Shown: positions 1-9,306 of the stretch, one piece after another
How the letters are laid out: each line of letters begins with the position of its first letter
How positions within the stretch are numbered: the stretch's first letter is position 1
Assembly: GCF_003261585.1 (NCBI RefSeq)
Contig: NZ_POVU01000005.1
Span: forward strand, 1-64,000
Origin: Acinetobacter sp. MB5
GTDB taxonomy: Bacteria; Pseudomonadota; Gammaproteobacteria; Pseudomonadales; Moraxellaceae
DNA length: 64,000 bases
Direction of reading: 5' to 3'
Made by a program: the position numbers and the translations under genes
Notes under the pieces: generated by a model
The model's input: the letters and a program-made list of their open reading frames with translations, nothing else
Database searches by the model: none
What the model was told of the DNA's origin: nothing

Positions 1-1
1 A

Positions 2-139
2 GGTGGCTTCGGTGGTCAAGGTGGCTTCGGTGGTCAAGGTGGCTTCGGTGGTCAAGGTGGCTTCGGTGGTCAATCTACAGGCTTTGATAACGATGCAAAA
101 TTTGACGATACGCAAGACGACGACAGCAACAATCGTTAA
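2..139 (+). CDS. 3' end of a Gly-rich repeat protein (partial)
   Basis: The open frame enters from the left edge and ends at TAA 137-139. The visible 45 residues are four perfect GGFGGQ hexapeptide repeats followed by an acidic, Asp/Asn-rich tail ending DDDSNNR. The repeats are near-identical at the DNA level (18-bp period). A Gly/Gln-rich tail of this kind occurs in SSB and some RNA-binding proteins, but the conserved SSB tip (DDIPF-like) is absent, so I do not name it. The N-terminal domain is outside the window. A strong hairpin terminator follows 15 bases after the stop. Confidence 0.65.
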   Translation, partial: GGFGGQGGFGGQGGFGGQGGFGGQSTGFDNDAKFDDTQDDDSNNR

Positions 140-154
140 TTTGCAATAAATATA

Positions 155-181
155 AAAAACCAGCCAAAGGGCTGGTTTTTT
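155..181 (+). terminator. Rho-independent terminator of the Gly-rich gene
   Basis: Stem CCAGCC (160-165) pairs with GGCTGG (170-175) around an AAAG loop. It has an A-run before and a T-run after, directly downstream of the stop at 139. Confidence 0.85.
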
Positions 182-193
182 ATTTTAAGACAT

Positions 194-224
194 AAAAATA
201 CCGACAAAGGTGTCGGTATTTTTT
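194..224 (-). terminator. Terminator of lptD-surA (bidirectional)
   Basis: A 13-bp perfect inverted repeat (194-206 with 211-223, 4-base loop) begins just past the surA stop. It has T-runs on both strands, so it can stop leftward surA transcripts and back up the rightward terminator at 155-181. Confidence 0.85.
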
Positions 225-232
225 AATTGCTT

Positions 233-1555
233 CTATTTATTATTTTTTTTGTCTAGGCTTGGGTCTTTAATATCGACATAAGCATTTGCACGAATTTCAC
301 GTAACCAACCATCTAGTTCAGTATTGAATTGTTGTTCACCCAAATACTGGCGTGCCAAACGTTCTTGATATTCTTTCGTCATATCTTGTTGACGAGTATC
401 AAGAACTTGTAATATATGCCAACCATATTGTGTTTGGAATGGTTCACTGATTTGACCGACAGGAGTTGATTTCATCTTGTCTTCGAAAGCAGGTACCATC
501 ATACCAAGGTTAACCCAGCCTAAATCACCGCCATTCGCTGCTGAACCTGGATCATTCGAATAGACAGAAGCGAGTGTTTTGAAATCTTCACCTGCTTTTA
601 AACGCTTATAAATACTGTCAATTTTTTGTTTAGCTTGGTCTTGATTTAAAACTTCAGATGTTTGAATCAAAATGTGGCGAACATGGTATTGCGTTACAAT
701 CGCTTTTTGATCACTTGCCTTACGATCAAGCAATTTTAGAATATGAACACCGTCTTGTGCAGGGATAAGCTCGCTGGTTTGTCCTGATTGCAAGTTGCTA
801 ACACGCGCAGCAAGTTCGGCAGGAATATCAGACAAATTGCGATATCCCATATCTACGCCAACCACTTTGACTTCAGCTGTGGAATCTTTCTTGCTAATTG
901 CCTGAATGTCATTACTTTGTGCAAGATCTTGTTTTACTTGATCAGCGGCAGCACGTAGACTAAGCATATCATTTTTATTATTTGTTGCTGAAATACGGAC
1001 ATGCAAGATATGAGCTTGGCTACCAATTGCAGCTTGACCTTGTGGTGTTTTTAAAAAATTATCAACATCTTGGTTGCTAATTTTAATTCGAGACATTACT
1101 TGTTGCTGGCGCAATTGGTTGATAGCGAGCTCCTGACCAATACGACTACGAACCATTTCGTAAGTTCCTGGAGCTTGTGCATCTAAACGTTTTTGGAAGT
1201 CTTCTAGACTATTTACACCATTTTGTTGAGCATACTTAAGCACGGCTGCATTTAAAGCAGCTTCATTAGGCTTAATACCATAACGCTTTACAAGTTCTAG
1301 CTGAGCTTGACGCAAAATAATTTGCTCCAATGCCTGTTGCTGTAAAACTTGTTGTGGAGGTAAGGTTTGTTTTTGTGCTTGTAATTGACGCGTTAATTCT
1401 GCAGTCATTTGGTCTAAGTCACTACGTAAAATCGCGCTATTATCAACAATAGCCACAACTTCATCGCTTGTTGCTGCGAAAGCTGGAACTGAGCTTGAAA
1501 TCAGAAGAGCGAGCGCTGTTGCTTTAAAGAAATGGGTTAGTTGTTGTTTCTTCAT
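233..1555 (-). CDS. surA: Periplasmic chaperone / peptidyl-prolyl isomerase SurA
   Basis: A 440-residue secreted chaperone that escorts outer-membrane proteins to the BAM complex. A signal peptide is visible (Lys-rich start, hydrophobic core, AFA cleavage site near residue 27). It is followed by the SurA N-terminal chaperone region (about 30-170) and two parvulin-type domains. The first (about 178-280) is degenerate; the second (about 290-390) keeps HVRHILI, the NGGDLGWV segment and the GWHILQVL end. Length fits the family. The start codon overlaps the lptD stop in an ATGA, so the two are translationally coupled. SurA is the known assembly helper of LptD, which makes the operon order functionally sensible. 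Confidence 0.95.
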   Translation of the reverse strand: MKKQQLTHFFKATALALLISSSVPAFAATSDEVVAIVDNSAILRSDLDQMTAELTRQLQAQKQTLPPQQVLQQQALEQIILRQAQLELVKRYGIKPNEAALNAAVLKYAQQNGVNSLEDFQKRLDAQAPGTYEMVRSRIGQELAINQLRQQQVMSRIKISNQDVDNFLKTPQGQAAIGSQAHILHVRISATNNKNDMLSLRAAADQVKQDLAQSNDIQAISKKDSTAEVKVVGVDMGYRNLSDIPAELAARVSNLQSGQTSELIPAQDGVHILKLLDRKASDQKAIVTQYHVRHILIQTSEVLNQDQAKQKIDSIYKRLKAGEDFKTLASVYSNDPGSAANGGDLGWVNLGMMVPAFEDKMKSTPVGQISEPFQTQYGWHILQVLDTRQQDMTKEYQERLARQYLGEQQFNTELDGWLREIRANAYVDIKDPSLDKKNNK

Positions 1556-3987
1556 TCAGATTGTGTCCAAGATTGGTTAGATTTGTTAAAGCCGACAATA
1601 CGCTGTTCAAGTAGGGAAGCAAGTCTGTTGTTAAAGGCTCCAAGCCCTTTCAATGTAAATTCTGCCATAATTGCATTTTTACGCTTTACGCCTGGTTGCG
1701 TGACATCATCGAGATCATTGTAATATGAACGACCATATACGGAGACTGCCCAGCAGCATGACTCATAATTGACCCCTAATAAAATTTCACGAGCTAAACT
1801 GTGGTCAATGTCATATTGAACGTGGCCAATGATACGCCAGTTGTCTTTAACAGGTTGTATGAAAGATGCAACAACTTGATCATAAGTCAATTGGGTATTA
1901 TTAACTTCCTTGCGTTTATAATAGCCTAAGTTATAAATCGTACCTTGTTTTGTTGTGTAATAAGATTGGAAGTTTGCTTGGGAAATTGCACTGTTATCCC
2001 ATGCGATGTTGGACGCAATAGTAAAGTTATTAGCAAGTTGACTAGATAAAGATAAAACGGGATCAGATTGTCTATCTGTTTGAATCGTATCGCTATCATC
2101 TAAAGTCACTTTTCGATCTGAGAAATAGAAACTTTTCCCTACAGCTGCTTTTAAACGCTCTAAACCTTGTTCATCAAATAAACTATAACTAATACCCAAT
2201 GACATAAAGTTATTATCGTCTAAACGGTCATTTCCATAAAAACGATATGGACTAAACAGTTGGTCATAGCTGACAGATGCAGTTGTCGTGTCAAAGTTTG
2301 GATAGCCTGTCTGATTTTTATATGGTGCATACGCATAAAATAGGCGTGGCGTTAGTGTTTGTAGGTATTTACCCTCTTTTTCGAAATTAAGACCGGTATC
2401 TAAGGTAAATTGAGGCACAACAACTGTTTTGTTTTGTGATCCGCCTGGATTTTGAGCTTGTGAATTCTGATCGTAAAAATAATTTAGGCTACGTACAGAG
2501 GCCTCAGGAATGACAAAAGCCCAAGGCGTACGGTAGTTGTAACGTAATGCAGCCGAATTATATAGACGCGTTCCACTTTCAGCTAAAGCACTACCATCAT
2601 TGATATCTTTTTGGAAATAAGCAGTATCATTATGATACTCAAATTGCCAACCTAAAGGATTTTGTGTGGTGTAGTTCAGTAAGAATTGAGGCAAACGTGA
2701 ATATGGTTTGTCTGCATCTGAAATTGTTTTATCGAGTGTTTGATAAGTCTCAACTTTTAGGCTGGCATCTAGACCAGGAATTGCATTTGCAAAGGTTAAT
2801 TGTGCAAGTCGTTTTTGGTTTAAATCTGTGGATATATTTGGGTCATTTTTAATATCGTCAATATAGTCGATATCAGATAAATAATTGTAATCCAAATTGG
2901 CAGTCAGGTACTGATTGATTGCCCAGTCATGTGTGATATGGAGTGATTTACGATCTTTGTGGTTGTAATCAGGGTCATTTGGCAGGTAACCACCAGAAAT
3001 AGTTCCTTCACCAAAATTCGCAGTTTTATAGTTAAACTCACCTTCAATCATTGCACCATGTGTACCTAAATAACGTGGTGTTAAGGTCATATCATAGTTT
3101 GGTGCAAGATTTAGGTAGACAGGTAGGGAGATTTGAAAACCTTCACTACTCGTCCAGCCAAAGGATGGTGTCAGTAAACCTGTGGTTCTACGGTCATCAA
3201 TTGGGAAATTATAGTAAGGTAGATATGCAATCGGTACATTTTTAACATAGAGGGTTGCATCACGAGTTGTTCCGCGACCTGTTGCCTGATTGAGTTCGAT
3301 TTTTTTCGCTTTAATGTGCCAGTCAGGTGATTTACTTGGTGCACATGCAGTATAGCTAGCATTGTCTAAAATGATTGTAGAGGCAGACTGGCGTTCAATG
3401 CTCGCAGCGTGGCCGTGTGCATGGGTTTGTTCTGCAATAAAGTAACTATCACTTAAATTACCAGTTTGTTCTTTTAGATTGTAATCAACTTTTTGACTTT
3501 GAGAGACCAAACCATTTTGAGCAAGTTGTACGTTACCTTGAGCATGCGCGATTGTTTGAGTTTTATCGATCGTCACGTTTTCTGCATGAACTTGGCGACC
3601 TTCTTGGTCAATAACCACGTTACCCTTTAATTCAGAGTCACCGTTCGGGTTATAGAAACCATAATCAGCCGTGATGTTTGTTGTTGTGTTATTGGGGTCA
3701 GGTGCTTTGGTGTTTGGCTGAATTGGTGTGACCCAAACGCCTTGGCAATAAGGTGAAAATTGAGCGTTTGGTGCGCGCTCTTTTGCTTCAGGGCTATCCT
3801 TGCTGACATAGTATTGTTGGAAAAAATTCTGCCCAGGATAGCTTTCATTAAGCTGCTGCTTGAGCTGTTGATTGTCCACAGAAGATACAGCATCTGAAGA
3901 TGCAGCATAGCTTGATTGTAACGAACCGCCACACAAGAGTGTCAAAATAGCAGTTGCTAAGGGATTAAATCTAAACTGTTGCTTCAT
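1552..3987 (-). CDS. lptD: LPS-assembly outer-membrane protein LptD
   Basis: An 811-residue outer-membrane protein that inserts lipopolysaccharide or lipooligosaccharide into the outer leaflet together with LptE. A signal peptide ends near residue 28 (SYA). An OstA/LptA-like beta-jellyroll follows (about 105-260, with NGDSELKGNVVIDQ and IDKTQTIAHAQGNV), then a long beta-barrel. Conserved cysteines are present: C81, a Cys near 214, and the adjacent pair CC at 744-745, matching the LptD disulfide pattern. First gene of the lptD-surA operon and divergent from amgK; the 114-bp gap at 3988-4101 must hold both promoters. Confidence 0.96.
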   Translation of the reverse strand: MKQQFRFNPLATAILTLLCGGSLQSSYAASSDAVSSVDNQQLKQQLNESYPGQNFFQQYYVSKDSPEAKERAPNAQFSPYCQGVWVTPIQPNTKAPDPNNTTTNITADYGFYNPNGDSELKGNVVIDQEGRQVHAENVTIDKTQTIAHAQGNVQLAQNGLVSQSQKVDYNLKEQTGNLSDSYFIAEQTHAHGHAASIERQSASTIILDNASYTACAPSKSPDWHIKAKKIELNQATGRGTTRDATLYVKNVPIAYLPYYNFPIDDRRTTGLLTPSFGWTSSEGFQISLPVYLNLAPNYDMTLTPRYLGTHGAMIEGEFNYKTANFGEGTISGGYLPNDPDYNHKDRKSLHITHDWAINQYLTANLDYNYLSDIDYIDDIKNDPNISTDLNQKRLAQLTFANAIPGLDASLKVETYQTLDKTISDADKPYSRLPQFLLNYTTQNPLGWQFEYHNDTAYFQKDINDGSALAESGTRLYNSAALRYNYRTPWAFVIPEASVRSLNYFYDQNSQAQNPGGSQNKTVVVPQFTLDTGLNFEKEGKYLQTLTPRLFYAYAPYKNQTGYPNFDTTTASVSYDQLFSPYRFYGNDRLDDNNFMSLGISYSLFDEQGLERLKAAVGKSFYFSDRKVTLDDSDTIQTDRQSDPVLSLSSQLANNFTIASNIAWDNSAISQANFQSYYTTKQGTIYNLGYYKRKEVNNTQLTYDQVVASFIQPVKDNWRIIGHVQYDIDHSLAREILLGVNYESCCWAVSVYGRSYYNDLDDVTQPGVKRKNAIMAEFTLKGLGAFNNRLASLLEQRIVGFNKSNQSWTQSE

Positions 3988-4107
3988 GTGTCTCTTTAAC
4001 CAAGTATGCTTTTTTGCAATTAATTATTGTCGCATCATAGAGAAAAAGTCTATAAGTGGCTACACTTAGGACTTTAAAAATTCAGCCTGTATTAGATTAT
4101 TTTGCAA

Positions 4108-5124
4108 ATGAATACACAACGTGAACAATTGATAGAAACATGGTTAACGACTGTCCTTCGTTCGGATCGATTTGAAATCAGTTATTTAGCAGGCGATGCG
4201 AGCTTCCGTCGTTATGCACGCGTTACCTTAGATCATAAATCATTTATGCTCATGGATGCACCTCCTGAAAAAGAAGATTGTGCTCCTTTTGTTTGCATTG
4301 ATGAATTTTTAGATCAGCATCAGGTTCGTGTTCCACATATCGTTGCAAAAGACTTAGATACAGGCTTTTTATTGCTTGAAGACTTTGGTGATGTGTTGTT
4401 ATCGACTTTGTTAAATACTGACACAGTTGATCATTATTATTTACAAAGCTTTAAACAGTTAATTCAGCTTCAAACAATTGATGGTACACAACAATTACCC
4501 GCATATTCCTACGATAAATTAATGACGGAAATGCGCTTGTTGACTGACTGGATGTTCCCAGCACTGAATGTTCAGTTATCTGAAGCTGAACAGACTTTAG
4601 TTGAGCAGACATTTGATCTGTTGGCAAATGCTGCACTAAGTCAACCGCAAGTCATTGTACATCGTGATTTTCATAGTCGTAATTTGATGCAGTTACAGGG
4701 TGAAACAGATCTAGGTGTGATTGATTTTCAGGATGCCGTGATTGGTGCGGATACTTATGATCTGATCTCAATTACCCGTGATGCATATGTGCAGTGGTCG
4801 CCTGAGCGTGTTTATCAGTGGTTTGAGCAGTTTTATCATTTGCTTCCAGAAACGGCTAAACAAAATCGTAGTCTTGAACAGTTTAAACGTGATGCTGACT
4901 TTATGGCTTTACAGCGCCATATTAAAATTTTAGGCATCTTTGTGCGTCTATTTGAGCGTGATGGTAAGTCAGGTTATTTGAAAGATTTGCCACGAGTGAT
5001 GTGGTATGTGTTGACTGAAAGCCAAGCTTATCCAGAATTGACTGAGTTCATTACGTTTATTCAACAACGTGTAATGCCAAGTTTTGCTGAAAAATACGGT
5101 CAGTATCAGGAAGTATCTGCATGA
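4108..5124 (+). CDS. amgK: N-acetylmuramate/N-acetylglucosamine anomeric kinase AmgK
   Basis: Aminoglycoside-phosphotransferase-fold sugar kinase. It phosphorylates recycled MurNAc at the anomeric carbon in the MurU shunt, which feeds UDP-MurNAc synthesis and bypasses the fosfomycin-sensitive route. Visible motifs are the N-terminal nucleotide-loop region GDASFRRYARV (about 28-38), the catalytic loop HRDFHSRNLM (about 185-194) and the metal-binding IDFQDAVIG (about 205-213). An in-frame TTG lies six bases upstream, but ATG 4108 is the more natural start (338 aa). The stop overlaps murU in ATGA. Confidence 0.92.
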   Translation: MNTQREQLIETWLTTVLRSDRFEISYLAGDASFRRYARVTLDHKSFMLMDAPPEKEDCAPFVCIDEFLDQHQVRVPHIVAKDLDTGFLLLEDFGDVLLSTLLNTDTVDHYYLQSFKQLIQLQTIDGTQQLPAYSYDKLMTEMRLLTDWMFPALNVQLSEAEQTLVEQTFDLLANAALSQPQVIVHRDFHSRNLMQLQGETDLGVIDFQDAVIGADTYDLISITRDAYVQWSPERVYQWFEQFYHLLPETAKQNRSLEQFKRDADFMALQRHIKILGIFVRLFERDGKSGYLKDLPRVMWYVLTESQAYPELTEFITFIQQRVMPSFAEKYGQYQEVSA

Positions 5125-5810
5125 AAGCCATGATTTTAGCTGCAGGTTTAGGGAATCGGATGCGCCCTTTGACTTTGCATACCCCAAAGCCATTGCTTGA
5201 AGTCGCCGACAAACCTTTAATCGTGTGGCATATTGAAAAACTTCAAAAAATTGGGGTCACTGATATTGTCATCAATACCGCATGGTTGGCAGAGAAGCTG
5301 ATTGCTACTTTAGGTACAGGCGAACAGTTTGGCGTCACCATTCATTGGTCAAATGAAGGTGAGGGGCTAGAAACGGCAGGTGGTATTATTCGTGCTTTGC
5401 CATTGTTAGGTGAAAAGCCATTTATTTTAGTGAATGGTGATGTCTGGACAAATTATGATTTTGCACCTTTGCTCAATGTGGAGTTGGGGGGGGATCTGGC
5501 ACATTTGATGTTGGTTGAGAATCCAGTTCAGCATCCTCATGGGGATTTTGTCCTGCATGCGCAAAAAGCGTATACTTTTGAGCAAAATCAGCAGGGTGAA
5601 GCCTTAACTTATAGTGGTATTGCTGTGGTTGCACCACAAATGTTTGCAGGTTTGGAAGATGGGAAAAGACCGCTGGCACCGTTGTTAAAACAGGCGATGC
5701 AACAAGGACTTATATCAGCAAGCAAGTTAGCCGCAGCATGGGTCGATGTAGGCACACCCGAGCGTTTATCGGATCTTGATCGACAAATCCGTCAGGGACA
5801 ATATGCTTAA
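5121..5810 (+). CDS. murU: MurNAc-1-phosphate uridylyltransferase MurU
   Basis: A 229-residue sugar-nucleotide pyrophosphorylase. The N-terminus has the nucleotidyltransferase signature (LAAGLGNRMRPLT, then TPKPLL at about 22-27). FILVNGDVW (about 100-108) supplies the metal-binding Asp and WVDVGTPERL near the C-terminus closes the fold. Coupled to amgK by ATGA overlap, the pair performs consecutive steps of peptidoglycan recycling in the cytoplasm. Could be called a generic mannose-1-P guanylyltransferase-like protein by sequence alone; the amgK partner decides the name. Confidence 0.9.
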   Translation: MKAMILAAGLGNRMRPLTLHTPKPLLEVADKPLIVWHIEKLQKIGVTDIVINTAWLAEKLIATLGTGEQFGVTIHWSNEGEGLETAGGIIRALPLLGEKPFILVNGDVWTNYDFAPLLNVELGGDLAHLMLVENPVQHPHGDFVLHAQKAYTFEQNQQGEALTYSGIAVVAPQMFAGLEDGKRPLAPLLKQAMQQGLISASKLAAAWVDVGTPERLSDLDRQIRQGQYA

Positions 5811-5893
5811 ATGAGTATTCACTAAGCATCCTGCTCTTTGCTTAAGCAGATAAATCAGTATACTTCACCTAACTTTAACGGACGAGTTTCGAC

Positions 5894-6526
5894 ATGCATC
5901 TTTTTTTTCAGGAATTAAAACAAGGCAGTAAGGCATTAGGATTAGACCTAAATGAAAATGCTTTGAATCTATTATTGAAATATCAAGATGCATTGGTACT
6001 TTGGAACAAGGCGTATAACTTGACTGCTATTCGTGATCCAAAGGAAATGCTAGTGAAACATTTGCTTGATAGTTTGAGCATTTTATCTGCTTTACCAGAA
6101 GGTCGCTTACTGGATATTGGGACAGGTGGTGGCATGCCAGGCATGATCATTGCTTTATGTCAACCTGAGCGTGAATGTGTACTGCTAGATTCAAATGGCA
6201 AAAAAATTCGTTTTTTAAAGCAATTTATTGCCGATTTAAAATTGCCAAATGTGACAGCAGTGCAAACTCGCGTGGAAAATGAGGACAGCATTCGCGAGCT
6301 CGGAACATTTGATGTGATTACCAGCCGCGCATTTGCTTCACTGACTGACTTTATTGAAGCATCAAAACCGTATATGCATACGGGTAGCTATATTTGTGCC
6401 ATGAAAGGTTTAATTCCAAGTGAAGAAGTGGCTGAATATTCAAAAGAATTTAAAACTCAAATTATTGAACTAAAAGTACCGCGTTTAGACGAACAACGTC
6501 ATTTGATTATTTTGCAGAAAAATTAA
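5894..6526 (+). CDS. rsmG: 16S rRNA (guanine-N7) methyltransferase RsmG (GidB)
   Basis: A 210-residue SAM-dependent methyltransferase for G527 of 16S rRNA. The SAM-binding loop LLDIGTGGGMPGMIIAL sits near residues 74-90, preceded by the family's KHLLDSLSIL segment; the late SRAFASL motif is present. It lies upstream of parA-parB, the classic gidB-parA-parB order. Confidence 0.95.
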   Translation: MHLFFQELKQGSKALGLDLNENALNLLLKYQDALVLWNKAYNLTAIRDPKEMLVKHLLDSLSILSALPEGRLLDIGTGGGMPGMIIALCQPERECVLLDSNGKKIRFLKQFIADLKLPNVTAVQTRVENEDSIRELGTFDVITSRAFASLTDFIEASKPYMHTGSYICAMKGLIPSEEVAEYSKEFKTQIIELKVPRLDEQRHLIILQKN

Positions 6527-6544
6527 GGGATTGGGGTTTTTAAC

Positions 6545-7327
6545 ATGGCTCAGATTATTGCAATTGCAAACCAGAAAGGTGGGGTCGGTAAAACAACAAC
6601 CGCGGTAAATTTGGCTGCATCATTGGCTGTGCTCAAAAAACGCGTTTTACTGGTCGATATGGACCCACAAGGCAATGCGACCATGGGTTCTGGGGTGCAA
6701 AAAAATGATTTGCTGTATACCGTAACTGATGTGTTACTGGGTGAAGTTCCAATCGAAACAGCAATTAGTAAAACTGAAGTTGGCTATAAACTTTTAGGCG
6801 CTAACCGTGATCTTTCAGGGGTCGAGCTGGCAATTGCCGAGCAGAAAAAACGTGAATATATTTTACGTGATGCATTACAGCAAGTTGAAAAATCTTTTGA
6901 TTTTATCATTGTGGATTGTGCGCCAAGTCTGAGTTTGATTACGGTGAATGCTTTAGCAGCTGTACAAGGTGTGGTTATTCCAATGCAATGTGAATACTAT
7001 GCTTTGGAGGGTTTGGCTGACTTAACTCAAACGATTGATCGTATTCAGCAAGCACTAAACCCGCAACTTCAAATTGTTGGTGTATTACGGACAATGTATG
7101 ATCCACGTAATGCTTTGACTCGAGATGTTGCTTCTGAACTTGAACAGTATTTTGGATCGAAACTGTATGATACGGTTATTCCACGAAATATCCGCTTAGC
7201 TGAAGCACCAGCACACGGGCTACCTGTCATTTTCTTTGAAAAAAGTTCTAAAGGTGCTGTTGCTTATTTGAAAATGGCAACAGAATTAGTGAAAAAAACT
7301 AAAGTGAAAAAAGGACAATCAGCATGA
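6545..7327 (+). CDS. parA: Chromosome-partitioning ATPase ParA (Soj)
   Basis: A 260-residue deviant Walker A ATPase (KGGVGKTTTAVNLAASL, about 10-26) with VDMDPQGNAT and the IIVDCAPSLSLIT segment. It binds DNA in its ATP form and works with ParB in origin segregation. parB overlaps its stop by ATGA, so the two are co-translated. Confidence 0.95.
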   Translation: MAQIIAIANQKGGVGKTTTAVNLAASLAVLKKRVLLVDMDPQGNATMGSGVQKNDLLYTVTDVLLGEVPIETAISKTEVGYKLLGANRDLSGVELAIAEQKKREYILRDALQQVEKSFDFIIVDCAPSLSLITVNALAAVQGVVIPMQCEYYALEGLADLTQTIDRIQQALNPQLQIVGVLRTMYDPRNALTRDVASELEQYFGSKLYDTVIPRNIRLAEAPAHGLPVIFFEKSSKGAVAYLKMATELVKKTKVKKGQSA

Positions 7328-8214
7328 GCGTAAGAAAACGCGGATTGGCGAAAGGGCGCGGTTTAGACGCTTTGCTCGGTTCGATTCAAAAAGAAAAACT
7401 GAAAATTGAACAACAAGCGCATGATCATGGTCAATTTAAAAATATTGATGTCAATTTACTAAAACGTGGTGAGTACCAGCCACGTCGTTTTATGAATGAA
7501 GAAGCTTTGCAGGAGTTGGCAGCTTCAATTGAAAAACATGGCGTGATGCAGCCAATCGTGATTCGTCCTGTAGACGATGAGCGTTATCCATATGAAATTA
7601 TTGCAGGTGAACGTCGCTGGCGTGCTGCACAATTGGCAGGTTTAACTGAAATTCCTGCGATTGTGCGTGAGTTAAATGATCAGGTTGCGATCGCACTGGC
7701 ATTAATTGAAAACATTCAGCGTCAAGACCTGAATCCTATTGATCAAGCCATGGCATTACAACGCTTTCATGATGAATTTGGTTTAAGTCATCAGGAAATC
7801 GCAGATACCGTTGGTAAAGCACGTACTACGATTAGTAATTTACTTCGTTTATTGACATTGGCAGAGCCTGTCAAAGAGCTTATGCAAACGGGTATTTTAG
7901 ACATGGGGCATGCACGTGCCATTTTGACTTTAAAAGCAAAAGATCAAGAACGCATCGCGGATATTGTGATTGAAAAAAGCTTGTCTGTACGGCAAACCGA
8001 GCAATTGGTACGCGAATTTAATTTACCGAAAAGTGAGAAGGTAAAGCCTGAACCATCGCCAGATCTAGAGCAATTGACTCAAAAACTGTCTGAACGCTTC
8101 AATGCAAATGTGCAGATTGATCACACTCAGCATGGTAAAGGTAAATTGGTCATTCACTATCATTCTTTAGATGAATTAGATGGAATTCTAAACATCTGTT
8201 TAGCAAGTAATTAA
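7324..8214 (+). CDS. parB: Chromosome-partitioning protein ParB (Spo0J)
   Basis: A 296-residue parS-binding CTPase. The N-terminal ParB/Sulfiredoxin-like domain shows GERRWRAAQLAGL (about 98-110) and ENIQRQDLNPIDQA. It is followed by the HTH segment (SHQEIADTVGKARTTISNLLRLL) and a C-terminal dimerisation region. I looked for a classic parS palindrome nearby and did not see one. Confidence 0.95.
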   Translation: MSVRKRGLAKGRGLDALLGSIQKEKLKIEQQAHDHGQFKNIDVNLLKRGEYQPRRFMNEEALQELAASIEKHGVMQPIVIRPVDDERYPYEIIAGERRWRAAQLAGLTEIPAIVRELNDQVAIALALIENIQRQDLNPIDQAMALQRFHDEFGLSHQEIADTVGKARTTISNLLRLLTLAEPVKELMQTGILDMGHARAILTLKAKDQERIADIVIEKSLSVRQTEQLVREFNLPKSEKVKPEPSPDLEQLTQKLSERFNANVQIDHTQHGKGKLVIHYHSLDELDGILNICLASN

Positions 8215-8236
8215 GATTTTTTCGGGGTAGTAAAAC

Positions 8237-8881
8237 ATGTGGGAACTCTTTAAAGCTGGCGGTTGGTTAATGCTGCCACTTGTATTGTGCTCAATCTTTA
8301 CAGTAGCAATCAGTATTGAGCGCTTTATTCGTCTGCGCCATGCTTCGGTGATTCCACATGACTTAACTGTGACTGCAAAAACAGAGGTACAGCAGATAGC
8401 ACAGCTTTTGCAGCAAGATTCAAAGTTAACTCAATCGGCTTTGGGGCAAGTACTTTTTGCGGGTCTGAGTGCAAAACAGGAAAATGATCAGTTTGCCCGT
8501 GCGCAAATGGAAGCCGCTGCTTCTCAGGAAATTCATTATTTAGAAAAAAATATTAATTTCCTTGGAACAATCAGTGCGGTTTCACCTTTACTGGGTTTGT
8601 TGGGTACGGTGATTGGAATTATTGAATCATTCTTAGTGATTGATGTTGGCTCTAATGTCAGCCCAACATTGATGATTCCTGGAATTTCTAAGGCATTGAT
8701 TGCAACAGCCATGGGGATGGTTGTTGCAATTCCAGCTTTAATTGCTTATCGCTATTTTCAGCGACTGGTACAAGAATATGTTGCTGAATTAGAGCAGCAG
8801 GCAACACTATTTCATGCAAAATTATTCTATCAACGTCAAAAATCGGCACATGATTATGATAGAACAAAGGATGTCGCATGA
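8237..8881 (+). CDS. exbB: ExbB/TolQ/MotA-family proton channel subunit
   Basis: A 214-residue inner-membrane protein with one N-terminal membrane helix (about 8-27) and two later helices (about 115-140 and 155-175, the second with TAMGMVVAIPALIAYRYF). This is the topology of the TonB-energising ExbB or the TolQ stator. The next gene is its ExbD partner, coupled by ATGA. Neighbouring msbA-lpxK links the pair to envelope biogenesis, as in other gammaproteobacteria. The substrate system (TonB or another) is inferred. Confidence 0.88.
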   Translation: MWELFKAGGWLMLPLVLCSIFTVAISIERFIRLRHASVIPHDLTVTAKTEVQQIAQLLQQDSKLTQSALGQVLFAGLSAKQENDQFARAQMEAAASQEIHYLEKNINFLGTISAVSPLLGLLGTVIGIIESFLVIDVGSNVSPTLMIPGISKALIATAMGMVVAIPALIAYRYFQRLVQEYVAELEQQATLFHAKLFYQRQKSAHDYDRTKDVA

Positions 8882-9306
8882 AATTCAGAAGAGCTTCTCG
8901 TGTTGAGGAGATTCATATCAACTTGACACCAATGATCGACTGTTTGTTATTTATTCTGGTGTTTTTATTGCTTTCGACTACCTTTTATCAGCAGAGTCGC
9001 ATTAATTTAACGCTACCAGATGCACAAGGTGTTCCACCTAAACAGTACGATCATAAAATTGAAGTCATGGTAGACTCGAGCGGACATTACTCTGTTAATG
9101 GACAAGCAATTTCTGGACAGGATACAGCTGACTTATCTACTGCGGTTAAACAGGCAGCAGATGGACGGCATGATCTAATGTTTGTAATTGCTGCTGATGC
9201 GAAATCTACGCATCAAGATGTTGTTCGTGTTATGGATGTTGCAGGGCAACTCGGTTTTGTCAATATTAATATTAGTACCAAAGCACCTACTCGAGGTTAT
9301 GAGTGA
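8878..9306 (+). CDS. exbD: ExbD/TolR-family protein
   Basis: A 142-residue single-pass inner-membrane protein. The N-terminal helix (about 20-40, LTPMIDCLLFILVFLLLS) carries the conserved membrane Asp of ExbD/TolR that takes part in proton flow. The rest is a periplasmic domain. Coupled to exbB before it (ATGA) and to msbA after it (GTGA). Confidence 0.88.
   Translation: MKFRRASRVEEIHINLTPMIDCLLFILVFLLLSTTFYQQSRINLTLPDAQGVPPKQYDHKIEVMVDSSGHYSVNGQAISGQDTADLSTAVKQAADGRHDLMFVIAADAKSTHQDVVRVMDVAGQLGFVNINISTKAPTRGYE

Noticed and set aside
2..139. SSB protein
   Set aside because: The Gly/Gln-rich tail is similar in style, but the conserved acidic tip ending in Pro-Phe is absent and the OB domain is outside the window.
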